Assembly: GCF_003121845.1 (NCBI RefSeq)
Contig: NZ_QEWQ01000001.1
Location: 62,001 to 126,000 of the forward strand
From: Ignatzschineria ureiclastica
GTDB lineage: Bacteria; Pseudomonadota; Gammaproteobacteria; Cardiobacteriales; Wohlfahrtiimonadaceae
Length of the DNA: 64,000 nucleotides
Direction of reading: 5' to 3'
Shown piece by piece: positions 25,983-35,234 of the stretch (the first letter of the stretch is position 1; every line of letters starts with the position of its first letter). Both the position numbers and the translations under genes were made by a program. Below the pieces are notes generated by a model. That model had not been told where the DNA came from. It made no database searches and saw only the letters and a program-made list of their open reading frames with translations.

Positions 25983-27443
25983 CTAGAAACTTGCGTAGAT
26001 AAATTGTGGAATGCCGGACGGTGCCATATAGATCGCCCCCCACAATATCGCGATAAAGAGAAATGGCAATAGCAGCCAAGGAATCTTCTGACTCCAAGTA
26101 ACAAACCATCCTGGCACTTTTACTAACCAAGGATAAACTGCAAAAATAAGCAATATTAAACCTAAGAGTAGCCCTAGCGAATGCGCTGGGAAGAGTTCAA
26201 ATTGTAAGTTATGCCAAAGTGATTCAAGGTAAACTAATGAGTCATCAAAGCTTTCGCTACGGAAAAAGATCCAACCTAAACAGATATAGTTAAAGGTTAA
26301 GAAGCGATAGAGATAGACTTTCCAACCTGCCACTTCGGTTTTAAAGTAGGATTTCACCTCGGCATCAGATAGACCTTGTGCCACTAAGCGCCCTTTTACA
26401 AGGTGATCTTTAAGATTTAAAAAGACAACGCCAATTCCATGAATCGCGCCCCAAATTAAGAAGTTGAGCGTTTCACCATGCCAAAGTCCAGAGAGAACCA
26501 TCGCAATCATCACGTTGATCTGTGCTCTCGTCAAACCACGCCGACTTCCTCCTAATGGAAAATAGATATAATCCCGAATCCAAGTTGAGAGCGAGATATG
26601 CCATTTATCCCAAAATTGCTTGAGGCTAGTCGCAAGATAAGGTGCATTGAAGTTAATCGGTAACTTAAAGCCTAAGAGCAACGCAATACCAGTTACTAAA
26701 TCGGTATAGCCTGAAAAGTTGAGATAAATCTCAACCGCATAAGCGTAAATTGCTAAAATTAACTCAATCGTATGAAATTCACTGGGGTTATCAAATACAG
26801 GTCGCACTAAGGCTTCAGAGAAGAGCGCGCTGACCCAATAGACTTTGATAATCGCAAGAATAATCAACATAAACGCGCGATGCGGTTCTAACACATCTCG
26901 ATGTTCTCTAGTTTGAATCTGTGGTAAAAAATCTTTTGCGCGATTAATCGGGCCTGCGATGACGCTCGGGAAAAATGAGAGAAAGAGTGCAAAATCAAAA
27001 AAGTTCACCGGCTCAATCTCTTTCCGAGAGAGCGATACAAGATAACTAATCGAGTGAAATGTATAGAATGAAATCCCGATCGGTAGGATAATCTCGGCAA
27101 TCGGAAAACTAAAATCAAAACCAAAACTCGATAATTGCTCCGATAAAGTGGGGGCAAAGAAATTATAATATTTAAAGACTGCTAAATTCCCAATTCCTAC
27201 AATAATTGCTATGGCTAACCATAATTTGGGCTTTCGGCTACTGTGAATCGCAGTCGATAAGAGATAGATCACGACAGTGTAACTTGCCAAAATAATCGCA
27301 AATTGTAGACTAAATAGCCCGACAACCAGATAACTACTCACGAGTAGCAACCCATTTTGTAAACCGACAAAAGGGCGAAGACTCCAATATAGTAGAAAAA
27401 AGAGGACAAAAATTGTCGCAAATTCTATAGAAAGATAACTCAC
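25983..27443 (-). CDS. patA: MBOAT-family acetyl exporter (PatA/AlgI-like)
   Basis: This 486-residue polytopic protein has about ten helices. The MBOAT hallmarks are FWDKWHISLSTWIRDYIYFP with GGSRRG after it, and SGLWHGETLNFLIWGAIHG with the conserved active-site His. MBOAT proteins of this type pass acetyl groups across the inner membrane to a periplasmic SGNH transferase. Adjacency to patB and an Ape1-like gene favours peptidoglycan over alginate acetylation, and no alginate genes are present. It is the first gene of the three. Confidence 0.8.
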   Translation of the reverse strand: MSYLSIEFATIFVLFFLLYWSLRPFVGLQNGLLLVSSYLVVGLFSLQFAIILASYTVVIYLLSTAIHSSRKPKLWLAIAIIVGIGNLAVFKYYNFFAPTLSEQLSSFGFDFSFPIAEIILPIGISFYTFHSISYLVSLSRKEIEPVNFFDFALFLSFFPSVIAGPINRAKDFLPQIQTREHRDVLEPHRAFMLIILAIIKVYWVSALFSEALVRPVFDNPSEFHTIELILAIYAYAVEIYLNFSGYTDLVTGIALLLGFKLPINFNAPYLATSLKQFWDKWHISLSTWIRDYIYFPLGGSRRGLTRAQINVMIAMVLSGLWHGETLNFLIWGAIHGIGVVFLNLKDHLVKGRLVAQGLSDAEVKSYFKTEVAGWKVYLYRFLTFNYICLGWIFFRSESFDDSLVYLESLWHNLQFELFPAHSLGLLLGLILLIFAVYPWLVKVPGWFVTWSQKIPWLLLPFLFIAILWGAIYMAPSGIPQFIYASF

Positions 27444-27784
27444 TCGTAAACCTTGCTTATGCTATTTTGACAGGATCTCATCTCAGAAAAATCATCTTAT
27501 TTAGATCAATTTAGATAAAATTAGATAATCTTCTCAATGTACTCAACAATCATTCACAATATATATATAACATTAGCTTAATGTTATTTCCCCGATGTCA
27601 ATGACTGAGCAATTCTATCACTTGTTATCCATAAATAGTAATGCCTTCTCATTGTTTTACGATGAAAATTCTAATTGATACGAAGAAACCCAATAAGATT
27701 GATCAATCACACTGATCGCTCTCGTTGGGTTTTCTTGGTTTTCAGCTCAAGCTTGATAACTTATGAGTCATTACGCTTGCAATG
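27444..27784. other. Intergenic region before patA
   Basis: This 341-bp AT-rich spacer contains the terminator of the HEPN gene (27686-27733) and presumably the patA promoter. No coding or RNA feature is otherwise visible. Confidence 0.4.
27686..27733. terminator. Hairpin terminator after the HEPN gene
   Basis: AAACCCAA (27686-27693) pairs with TTGGGTTT (27725-27732), with an inner GATTGATCAATC palindrome. It can act on the leftward HEPN transcript, though the better T-run is on the plus strand. Confidence 0.55.
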
Positions 27785-28435
27785 TTACTCTTGAATATAC
27801 GGATAATAGGGTTTTCCCCATTCGCTCTCATCCGGATTTTCCAAAATCACTTGTAAAAAGAGTTCGGTATAAACTTCTAAGAGATCACATGCATTGATTA
27901 ATGCCCTGCGATTCGCTTTACTCCCATAGGTTGCACCGCCATGAAAGACTTGATTACGCAACGTATAGATTCGATTGAAAAGGATGAGTAGTAAACCTGC
28001 TGAATCTTGTGTTTCAAGCGAGCGTTTTGTTCGCTCTTTCTCACTCGCAAAATCCTCAAGCCAAGCCTCTTCTGTAATCTGACCATTATGGAAATCCCAA
28101 AAGCCTTGAAATACAAATTTATTCTCTAAGAAAATCCGTATTTCACTTGAATACTTTTTCCAAGTAATTTGATAGAGCTCTTCGCCTGCCCGATTATTGA
28201 TAAGGTGGATAAATTGATTAAAAGCTGATTTATCACTCACCGCAAATTCAACATCTTTGGCATAAATCGCATTAAAAGCAATCCAGAGCGAAATAAAACG
28301 CATATCAAGATCGCCTTGCGCTTCCCTAGCCTTTTTTAACCAACTTAAACAACGATAGGTTCGTAAATTCACTGCTTTGGGAATATCAAGCTTAATCTCT
28401 TCAAATAATTGTTTTAAATTCTCTAAATTACTCAT
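27785..28435 (-). CDS. HEPN-like protein with R-X4-H motif
   Basis: I recognise no named family with certainty. The 216-residue protein is soluble, helical and rich in aromatic residues. Near the C-terminus (about residues 163-170) it has LRNQVFHGG, a fit to the R-X4-H (first X polar, Asn) active motif of HEPN ribonucleases. The upstream segment RFISLWIAFNAIYA is typical of HEPN proteins of the 'Apea-like' type found in defence and toxin loci. No antitoxin, nucleotidyltransferase or restriction gene lies next to it; neighbours are hemH and the patA cluster. An RNase or abortive-infection role is possible, but a housekeeping role cannot be excluded. Confidence 0.6.
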   Translation of the reverse strand: MSNLENLKQLFEEIKLDIPKAVNLRTYRCLSWLKKAREAQGDLDMRFISLWIAFNAIYAKDVEFAVSDKSAFNQFIHLINNRAGEELYQITWKKYSSEIRIFLENKFVFQGFWDFHNGQITEEAWLEDFASEKERTKRSLETQDSAGLLLILFNRIYTLRNQVFHGGATYGSKANRRALINACDLLEVYTELFLQVILENPDESEWGKPYYPYIQE

Positions 28436-28612
28436 CTCTCGTCCTTATCATGGGTCATTACCTAATATTCAATGGAGATTATCCATCATCAATCTCGCAC
28501 TTTTCTACCATCCATTCAATTTTATAGTCATTTTTATAACTATTAATTCATAATCTGTTTAGTATACTGAATATATGGCTATTTACCAAAATCATAGGGA
28601 TAATCTTTTCAC

Positions 28613-29560
28613 TTACTCTATCACAATCTCTTGCATCATCTCTATGTGTAGCTCATTGTTATTAATACATGGGATGAAATGGTAACTCTCTCCATTGGCA
28701 CCTAAAAAAAGATCCCGATTCTCCATCGCCATCTCTTCAAGCGTTTCTAAACAATCGGCACTAAACCCTGGGCAGAAAACGGCAATATTTTTAATGCCTT
28801 TTGCAGGTGCGGTTTCAAAAAACTCAGCGGCATAAGGTTGTAGCCATTCAGCCTTTCCAAAACGAGATTGAAAAACTGTTTCAAAGCGCTCTAGTGGCTC
28901 ACCCATCTTTTCTGCGATCAATTTGGTCGTTTCCATACAATGATCATAATAAGGATCCCCATCTTTGTAGGTCTGTAGCGGCATTCCATGATATGAGAAG
29001 ACATAACGATCAAGGGATTTCCCTTCTGTTTCTTTACGAATCTGATCGACACAAGCTTCAATATAACGAGGATGTTGATAATAAGCACCTAACACTCGAA
29101 GCGCCGGGAAATAACGTAACTCTTTTAAGACTTCCCCTACTTTATCCATTACAGAAGCTGTTGTTGCAGCAGAATATTGTGGATAAAGCGGAAAAATGAC
29201 AATCTCATCCACTTTCTCAGCAATCATCTCTTTAATCGCGGACTCAATCGAGGGATTTCCATAACGCATCGCGATATTAACTCGATAATTGTCCGGCAAT
29301 AATGCTTGTAGCTGCTCGGCCTGTCTTTTCGTAATATTGAGCAACGGTGAGCCATTATCCCAGACAATCTGATACTTTTCGGCCGATTTTTGAGGACGAA
29401 CATTTAAAATAATCCCGTAAAGAATCGGATACCATTGCCATTTAGGCAGTTCTATCACTCTAGGATCTTTGAGAAACTCCTCTAAATAGACTTTTAATGC
29501 AGCTTTAGTCGGTGCCTCAGGAGTTCCTAGATTGGTTAATACAACGCCTATTTTTTTCAT
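28613..29560 (-). CDS. hemH: Ferrochelatase
   Basis: This protein of about 315 residues inserts ferrous iron into protoporphyrin IX, the last step of heme synthesis. Diagnostic segments are VVLTNLGTPEAP at the start, FPLYPQYSAATTAS, the active-site His in FSYHGMP, FQSRFGKAEWLQPY, and the second key acidic region FCPGFSADCLETLEEM. I start at ATG 29560, directly before the family motif and with a weak GAAG upstream; an in-frame ATG at 29581 adds seven residues. It appears to be monocistronic. Confidence 0.95.
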   Translation of the reverse strand: MKKIGVVLTNLGTPEAPTKAALKVYLEEFLKDPRVIELPKWQWYPILYGIILNVRPQKSAEKYQIVWDNGSPLLNITKRQAEQLQALLPDNYRVNIAMRYGNPSIESAIKEMIAEKVDEIVIFPLYPQYSAATTASVMDKVGEVLKELRYFPALRVLGAYYQHPRYIEACVDQIRKETEGKSLDRYVFSYHGMPLQTYKDGDPYYDHCMETTKLIAEKMGEPLERFETVFQSRFGKAEWLQPYAAEFFETAPAKGIKNIAVFCPGFSADCLETLEEMAMENRDLFLGANGESYHFIPCINNNELHIEMMQEIVIE

Positions 29561-29653
29561 ATTAATGATCTTCTCTTTCATTCTGATAGAAATAACTTTA
29601 ACGCTACGTTGCTCTTGATAAAAGAAGCACGCTTTGTGGGTAGCTTACAATAT

Positions 29654-29685
29654 AAAAAAGCCACATTCACTTAGGAATATGGCTT
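29654..29685 (-). terminator. Rho-independent terminator of mdh
   Basis: On the minus strand AAGCCATATTC, loop CTAAGT, GAATGTGGCTT forms an 11-bp stem with one mismatch, followed by T. It lies about 113 bp after the mdh stop. Confidence 0.75.
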
Positions 29686-29797
29686 ATTCTATCAGTTATT
29701 TCAAAGTTATTGCTAATGAATCTCATTTATCAGACTAATTATCTTATATTAAATAATATCTGATATTCACAGATCTTCATCGATTCACTGACGGCAA

Positions 29798-30778
29798 TTA
29801 ACCTAATAGACCTTTAACTGCATCTGCCTCTTCACGAAGCTCTTTCTCTGTTGCATCAATTTTAGCTTGCGAGTAATCAGAGATTTCAAGCCCTTGAACG
29901 ATTTCAAAATCACCGTTTTTGCAGACACATGGATACGAGAAAATAATCCCTTCTTGAATACCGTAAGAACCATCAGCAGGTACAGCCATTGAAACCCAAT
30001 CCCCTTCTTTAGTACCGAGTGCCCATGAACGCATATGATCAATAGCCGAAGAGGCTGCAGAGGCCGCTGAAGAAGCACCACGCGCTTTAATGATTGCCGC
30101 ACCACGTTGTTGAACTTGTGGGATATAATCATTCTCATACCATGCTCGATCTACTACTTCTAATGCAGGTTTACCGTTGATTGTTGTGAAAGTTAAATCA
30201 GGATATTGTGTTGATGAGTGGTTACCCCAAATTGTCATCTTCGTAATATCATTAATATGCGCACCTGTTTTCTCTGCAAGAAGACTTAAACCACGATTAT
30301 GATCTAAACGAGTCATTGCATGGAAGTGTCTTGGATTAAGATCTGGTGCATTTTTCATAGCGATTAATGCGTTTGTATTTGCAGGGTTACCTACCACTAA
30401 TACTTTTACATCACGGCTCGCATGATCATTTAAAGCTTTACCTTGTGGGCCAAAGATTGCGCCATTTGCTTCCAATAGGTCTTTACGCTCCATACCAGGG
30501 CCACGAGGACGCGCACCGACTAACATTGCATAATCTGTATCTTTAAATGCCACATTTAAATCATCTGTAGCAACAATACCTTGTACTAATGGAAAAGCAC
30601 AGTCATTGAGCTCCATTACAACCCCTTTAAGCGCTTCTAAAGCCGGTGTAATTTCGAGCAATTGTAAGATGACAGGCTGATCTGGACCTAACATATCGCC
30701 GGCTGCGATACGAAATGCCATTGCATAGCCGATATTACCGGCAGCACCAGTGATTGTTACGCGTACAGGTTTTTTCAT
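29798..30778 (-). CDS. mdh: Malate dehydrogenase
   Basis: This 326-residue enzyme interconverts malate and oxaloacetate in the TCA cycle. [16 protein letters not shown] is the NAD-binding start. [19 protein letters not shown] is the mobile substrate loop with two substrate Arg. MTRLDHNR and the catalytic His in [12 protein letters not shown] are intact. The sequence is of the cytosolic-like (MDH type 2) branch found in beta- and some gammaproteobacteria, unlike the E. coli type. It has its own terminator, and a TATAAT on the minus strand at 30877-30872 may be its -10. Confidence 0.95.
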   Translation of the reverse strand: MKKPVRVTITGAAGNIGYAMAFRIAAGDMLGPDQPVILQLLEITPALEALKGVVMELNDCAFPLVQGIVATDDLNVAFKDTDYAMLVGARPRGPGMERKDLLEANGAIFGPQGKALNDHASRDVKVLVVGNPANTNALIAMKNAPDLNPRHFHAMTRLDHNRGLSLLAEKTGAHINDITKMTIWGNHSSTQYPDLTFTTINGKPALEVVDRAWYENDYIPQVQQRGAAIIKARGASSAASAASSAIDHMRSWALGTKEGDWVSMAVPADGSYGIQEGIIFSYPCVCKNGDFEIVQGLEISDYSQAKIDATEKELREEADAVKGLLG

Positions 30779-30937
30779 AATGAACTACTCCTATTAAATA
30801 AAATATCAGATATATAAAAATATAAGATCTATGAATTTGTAGTGAAAATGTAATAAAAATTTGTATTCGCTATTATACGCCAATCACGATGAATGTCTTC
30901 TATTTTAGCGATTTTTCCTGTACGTTATGTAGCATCA

Positions 30938-32020
30938 TTAACGCAATTTTAGAGAGGCAAGTCCGATTAATACAAGGATAAAGGTGAAAATCCAGAAGCG
31001 AACAATGACCCTAGGTTCAGGCCAACCTTTTAACTCAAAGTGATGATGAATTGGTGCCATACGAAATAGGCGTTTCTTGCGAAGTTTGTAAGAACCTACT
31101 TGTAAAATAACCGACAACGTTTCCACTACAAAAAGCCCGCTCATAATAAAGAAAACAAGCTCTTGGCGTACAATGACGGCGATCACACCTAAGACTCCCC
31201 CTAAGGCTAATGCCCCAACATCGCCCATGAAGACTTGGGCAGGATAAGTATTAAACCATAAGAAACCAAGGCCAGCGCCAACAATCGCAGCACAGACAAT
31301 AAGCACTTCCCCAGCACCATCAACAAATGGCAATGCCAAATAATCACTATAGATTACATTCCCGGCAATATAGGCAAAAATTCCTAAAGCACCACCGACC
31401 ATAATCGTCGGCATTATCGCAAGCCCATCTAGACCATCTGTCATATTCACGGCATTACTCGCTCCTACAATCACAAGGTAAGTAAAAGGAATAAAGAGAA
31501 TCCCTAAAGGAATCGTTAGATCTTTAAAGTAAGGAATTAAAAGTGCGGTATCTGCTTCTGTTTTTGCCGTAAAGTAGAGCGCGCAGGAAGCAATGAGGCC
31601 TGCAATCGTGAGATAGAGATACTTCTCTTTAGCACGAAGCCCTAGCGATTGCTTTTTAATGACCTTTTTATAATCATCTAAGAAGCCGACAGCCCCAAAA
31701 GAAACAAGGACAAAAAGAACAATCCAAATATCGATATTACGTAAATCAGCCCATAAGAGTGTCGCAATCAGAATACCAAAGATAATGAGCAAGCCCCCCA
31801 TAGTGGGCGTCCCCTGCTTTGAAAGATGACTTTCAGGCCCATCATTACGCACAAACTGACCGATCTGTTGTTTTTGTAATAAACGAATAAAAGCAGGACC
31901 AAAACCAATACTAAAAACGAGCGCCGTTAAAGCCGCCATAATACCGCGCATCGTAATATATTGAAAAACACGTAATGGGGACCAATAATCGGCTAAATGG
32001 GAGAGTAGCGCGTACAACAT
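30938..32020 (-). CDS. mraY: Phospho-N-acetylmuramoyl-pentapeptide transferase
   Basis: This 360-residue inner-membrane enzyme makes lipid I from UDP-MurNAc-pentapeptide and undecaprenyl phosphate. It has about ten helices. Catalytic Asp pairs are in [12 protein letters not shown] and [10 protein letters not shown], the Asp of [12 protein letters not shown] is present, and [15 protein letters not shown] is the conserved His-rich loop. It is the last gene of this dcw segment; murD, ftsW and murG do not follow, and the next gene is mdh. Confidence 0.96.
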   Translation of the reverse strand: MLYALLSHLADYWSPLRVFQYITMRGIMAALTALVFSIGFGPAFIRLLQKQQIGQFVRNDGPESHLSKQGTPTMGGLLIIFGILIATLLWADLRNIDIWIVLFVLVSFGAVGFLDDYKKVIKKQSLGLRAKEKYLYLTIAGLIASCALYFTAKTEADTALLIPYFKDLTIPLGILFIPFTYLVIVGASNAVNMTDGLDGLAIMPTIMVGGALGIFAYIAGNVIYSDYLALPFVDGAGEVLIVCAAIVGAGLGFLWFNTYPAQVFMGDVGALALGGVLGVIAVIVRQELVFFIMSGLFVVETLSVILQVGSYKLRKKRLFRMAPIHHHFELKGWPEPRVIVRFWIFTFILVLIGLASLKLR

Positions 32021-32107
32021 AATGTTAAATTAATTCCTTTCCTTATAAAATATTGATCGGTACTATCCCTAAGATCAGTGCCGCTCTATAGCTAAAATGA
32101 TTAAAAT

Positions 32108-33478
32108 CTATCGAATTTCACTAGGGGCTAATGTTTCATAAAAATATTGCATATTCATACTATTAGACCCCTTCAATAGAATCGTTAAAAGTGCATCCCC
32201 TTGATATTCTGCAATAGCCGATTGTAAAGCGGTTAATAGTGCCTCATGATTCTCGTAGCTGCTTCCCCCATCACCGAAAGCAACTGCCGAATGCGCAGCT
32301 AACTCACCTAGTGCAAAAAGCTTTGTAAACCCGGCCTCTTTTGCATAACGCCCAGCATCTTGATGAATCACAACTTCTTCACTTCCCAATTCTCGCATAT
32401 TGCCTAGCACTAACCAACGAACACCGGCATGGCAAGCATCGATTCCGGCTCTTAATGAATTAGGATTTGCATTATATGCATCATTGATTAACTGCACTTT
32501 ATCTTGAATTTTGACAACCTGTAACCGCCCTTTTACCGGCGCTACCGCCTCAAGACCTGTAACAATTGTCTCTATCGTCTCGCCCGCACTATAAGCCGCA
32601 GCGGTTGCTGCAAGGGCATTTAAAATATTATGTCGGCCTAAAAGCTGTAATGTGACATCCGCCTCAAGCGCTGAAACTTGAGATGAAGGCTCCCCCGATT
32701 GAATCGAGAGATGAAAGTGTTGTCCATCAAGCGCACTGGCCATCACATTTGCAGGATGATCTATTCCGAAAGTCATAACCTTCTGCCCTTCTAAATTACT
32801 CTGCCAAAATTCGGCAAAAGCATCATCAGCATTAATAATGGCGGTACCACTTTCACTTAATCCCATAAAGATTTCCGATTTTGCTTTCGCAACACCCTCA
32901 AGAGAGCCAAATCCCTCTAGATGACAAGCGCCGGCATTATTTAAAATTGCAATATCAGGTTGTACGATCTTCGTCAAAAACTCAATCTCTTTTGGGTGGT
33001 TTGCACCCATTTCGATGACTGCATGTGTATGGTGGGTATTTAAACGCAATAACATCAATGGACAACCCACATGATTGTTATAATTTCCTTCCGTTGCGAG
33101 CACTTCGTGTTTCACTGAAAGAATTGAGGTAATCATCTCTTTCAGTGTTGTTTTGCCATTAGAACCGGTCAGCGCAATCATCGTCCCTTTCCATGCTTTG
33201 CGCCAAGCCTTTGCAATTTTTGCAAGTGCCTTTTGACTATCTTTTACCACAATTTGGGCAATTTGTGCTGAGGGAATAAAACGTTCAACCACTGCACAAA
33301 TAGCCCCCTTCATCTCTGCACTTTCAAGATAATCGTGCGCATCAAATCGTTCACCTTTCCAAGCAAAAAAGAGCTCCCCGGGTTTTAACTTTCGTGTATC
33401 ACTCGCTGCCCCAAAAAAATAGGCATCTTGCCCAATAAGCTCACCATTCATAATTTTTGCGGCTTCAGATAGCTTCAT
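32108..33478 (-). CDS. murF: UDP-N-acetylmuramoyl-tripeptide--D-alanyl-D-alanine ligase
   Basis: This Mur ligase of about 456 residues adds D-Ala-D-Ala to the UDP-MurNAc-tripeptide. The ATP site is TGSNGKTTLKEM, and VIEMGANHPKEIEFL and NDAYNANPNSLRAG are MurF-specific. I start at ATG 33478, 4 nt after the murE stop, with GAGGA upstream inside murE. A longer frame from 33544 overlaps murE by 62 bp and adds 22 residues unlike the family. Confidence 0.94.
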   Translation of the reverse strand: MKLSEAAKIMNGELIGQDAYFFGAASDTRKLKPGELFFAWKGERFDAHDYLESAEMKGAICAVVERFIPSAQIAQIVVKDSQKALAKIAKAWRKAWKGTMIALTGSNGKTTLKEMITSILSVKHEVLATEGNYNNHVGCPLMLLRLNTHHTHAVIEMGANHPKEIEFLTKIVQPDIAILNNAGACHLEGFGSLEGVAKAKSEIFMGLSESGTAIINADDAFAEFWQSNLEGQKVMTFGIDHPANVMASALDGQHFHLSIQSGEPSSQVSALEADVTLQLLGRHNILNALAATAAAYSAGETIETIVTGLEAVAPVKGRLQVVKIQDKVQLINDAYNANPNSLRAGIDACHAGVRWLVLGNMRELGSEEVVIHQDAGRYAKEAGFTKLFALGELAAHSAVAFGDGGSSYENHEALLTALQSAIAEYQGDALLTILLKGSNSMNMQYFYETLAPSEIR

Positions 33479-33482
33479 AGAT

Positions 33483-35030
33483 TTATAATTCCTCATTATT
33501 CTTCTTAACTTCAGCAAGATCAGAAAAATAGATCTCTTTATCACCTAAGATTTGATAATCTTCATGTCCTTTACCAGCAATTAAAATAATATCGCCGGGC
33601 TGACTGCGCATAATCGCTGCTTTAATCGCTAAAGCCCGATCTGGCTCTACCACGATATGCGAACCCATTGGATTTTGTAACCCTGCTTTAATATCTTCAA
33701 TAATCATTAAAGGATCTTCAAAACGAGGATTATCACTCGTGATCACCACTTCATCAGCATATTTTTCAGAAATTTCCGCCATTAATGGCCGCTTCCCTTT
33801 ATCGCGATTTCCTCCACACCCAAAGAGCGAGATTAATTTCCCTTTTTCTAAATGGGCGCGCAGGGAAATGAGTGCTTGCTGTAATGCATTCGGTTTATGC
33901 GCATAATCAACGACTGCCACCGCTCCATTTTTGAGATGCACCATCTCCATTCGTCCTTGTACATAGGCAATCTCTGGAATAACCGTCATAATACGAGTAA
34001 TCTCCAATCCAAGAGAGAGCAATACGCCGATAGCTGCTACTAAATTATAGGCATTAAATGCCCCATAAAGATGACTTTCAACAGGATAATCATGGCCTTG
34101 ATAGCGAAGAATAAAATTTAAACCTTTCTCATGCAGTTTTAACTCAGCAATCTGTAGATAATGCGCCGCTTCGTATGGTTCACTACCAAAAGGATAGTAA
34201 CGAATCTCTGTATGAGTTTGTTGTAATGATTCATATAACTTCTTGCCAAATGAATCATCAATATTAATCACACTACTTTGCTGCGGATATTCCCAAAAAA
34301 GTCGAGCTTTAGCGGCACCATAAGCTTCGACAGTGCCATGATAATCAAGATGATCGCGATTTAAATTAGTAAAAACAGTTGTTTGAAAATGTAAGCCCTC
34401 AACCCGTTTCTGATCTAATGCATGAGAGGTGACTTCAAGCGCCACAGGTAAGCGACCATTCTCTAAAGTGTGTAAGCCTTCGACCTTAGCAATATCATCA
34501 AGCGACTGATAGAGTGCTAATAGATCCGGCGTTGTGTGAGTATTCTCTTTGAGATCCCCCAAAATACCGATACCATTTGTACCAATTACGCCACAATCAA
34601 TTTGAAACAAATGAAAAGCCTTTGCAATAAACTGTGTCACAGAAGTCTTTCCTTCTGTTCCCGTTACACCGATCAAGGCTAAATGATCTTGTACCGATTG
34701 ATAGTATCGTTGTGTCACTACTCGCATTAATGCATCGATCGAAGAGACCTCTAAAGCATAGATATCATTAGGTTTAGTTATTGCCTCATCTTTCTCATAG
34801 ATAATGGCGGCAATACCGATCTCTAATAATTGTGGGAGATAGTCTAACCCATGAGATTTCGCCCCTTTTTTCGCAAAGAAGAGATCCCCTTTACGAGCAT
34901 AACGGCTATCAGAAGAGAGCCCTGTAATTTCAATCTCCGGAATCTCTGGTAAATTCGCAAGGATATTAGAAACTTCTGGTGGAACTGCACCATTTCCTTG
35001 TTCTATTTGAAGCAATTCTCGTAAAGTCAT
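33483..35030 (-). CDS. murE: UDP-N-acetylmuramoyl-tripeptide synthetase (meso-DAP adding)
   Basis: This 515-residue Mur ligase has the ATP motif GVTGTEGKTSVTQF, the UDP-MurNAc region TTPDLLALYQSL, and SDNPRFEDP. Its DNPR is the family marker for meso-diaminopimelate over lysine, so the peptidoglycan is of the usual Gram-negative type. GGAG lies about 7 nt before the ATG. It is translationally close to murF and lies 204 bp after ftsI. Confidence 0.95.
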   Translation of the reverse strand: MTLRELLQIEQGNGAVPPEVSNILANLPEIPEIEITGLSSDSRYARKGDLFFAKKGAKSHGLDYLPQLLEIGIAAIIYEKDEAITKPNDIYALEVSSIDALMRVVTQRYYQSVQDHLALIGVTGTEGKTSVTQFIAKAFHLFQIDCGVIGTNGIGILGDLKENTHTTPDLLALYQSLDDIAKVEGLHTLENGRLPVALEVTSHALDQKRVEGLHFQTTVFTNLNRDHLDYHGTVEAYGAAKARLFWEYPQQSSVINIDDSFGKKLYESLQQTHTEIRYYPFGSEPYEAAHYLQIAELKLHEKGLNFILRYQGHDYPVESHLYGAFNAYNLVAAIGVLLSLGLEITRIMTVIPEIAYVQGRMEMVHLKNGAVAVVDYAHKPNALQQALISLRAHLEKGKLISLFGCGGNRDKGKRPLMAEISEKYADEVVITSDNPRFEDPLMIIEDIKAGLQNPMGSHIVVEPDRALAIKAAIMRSQPGDIILIAGKGHEDYQILGDKEIYFSDLAEVKKNNEEL

Positions 35031-35183
35031 TCTATACTCCTTCTCTTTTTACTCGCGACTCATTCCGCTCTTTATACTTTTGATGATACTTGTGAATGGC
35101 TCATTATGGTAACGGTCATTTTTGAGCAATCACGTTTGATCTATAAAATCTGCTAACAAAGATCTGCTAACGATTTATAATAA

Positions 35184-35207
35184 AATAGGGATTATCGAAC
35201 CCCTATT
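35184..35207 (-). terminator. Terminator-like hairpin between ftsI and murE
   Basis: On the minus strand AATAGGG, a 10-nt loop, and CCCTATT are followed by TTATTATAA. It lies within the dcw run, so it may be an attenuator with partial read-through. Confidence 0.45.
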
Positions 35208-35234
35208 CACCTCAATGATTAATCTTTCCTCATT

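Noticed and set aside
33479-33544. N-terminal extension of murF overlapping murE
   Set aside because: It would overlap murE by 62 bp; the ATG at 33478 begins the normal MurF N-terminus just after the murE stop.
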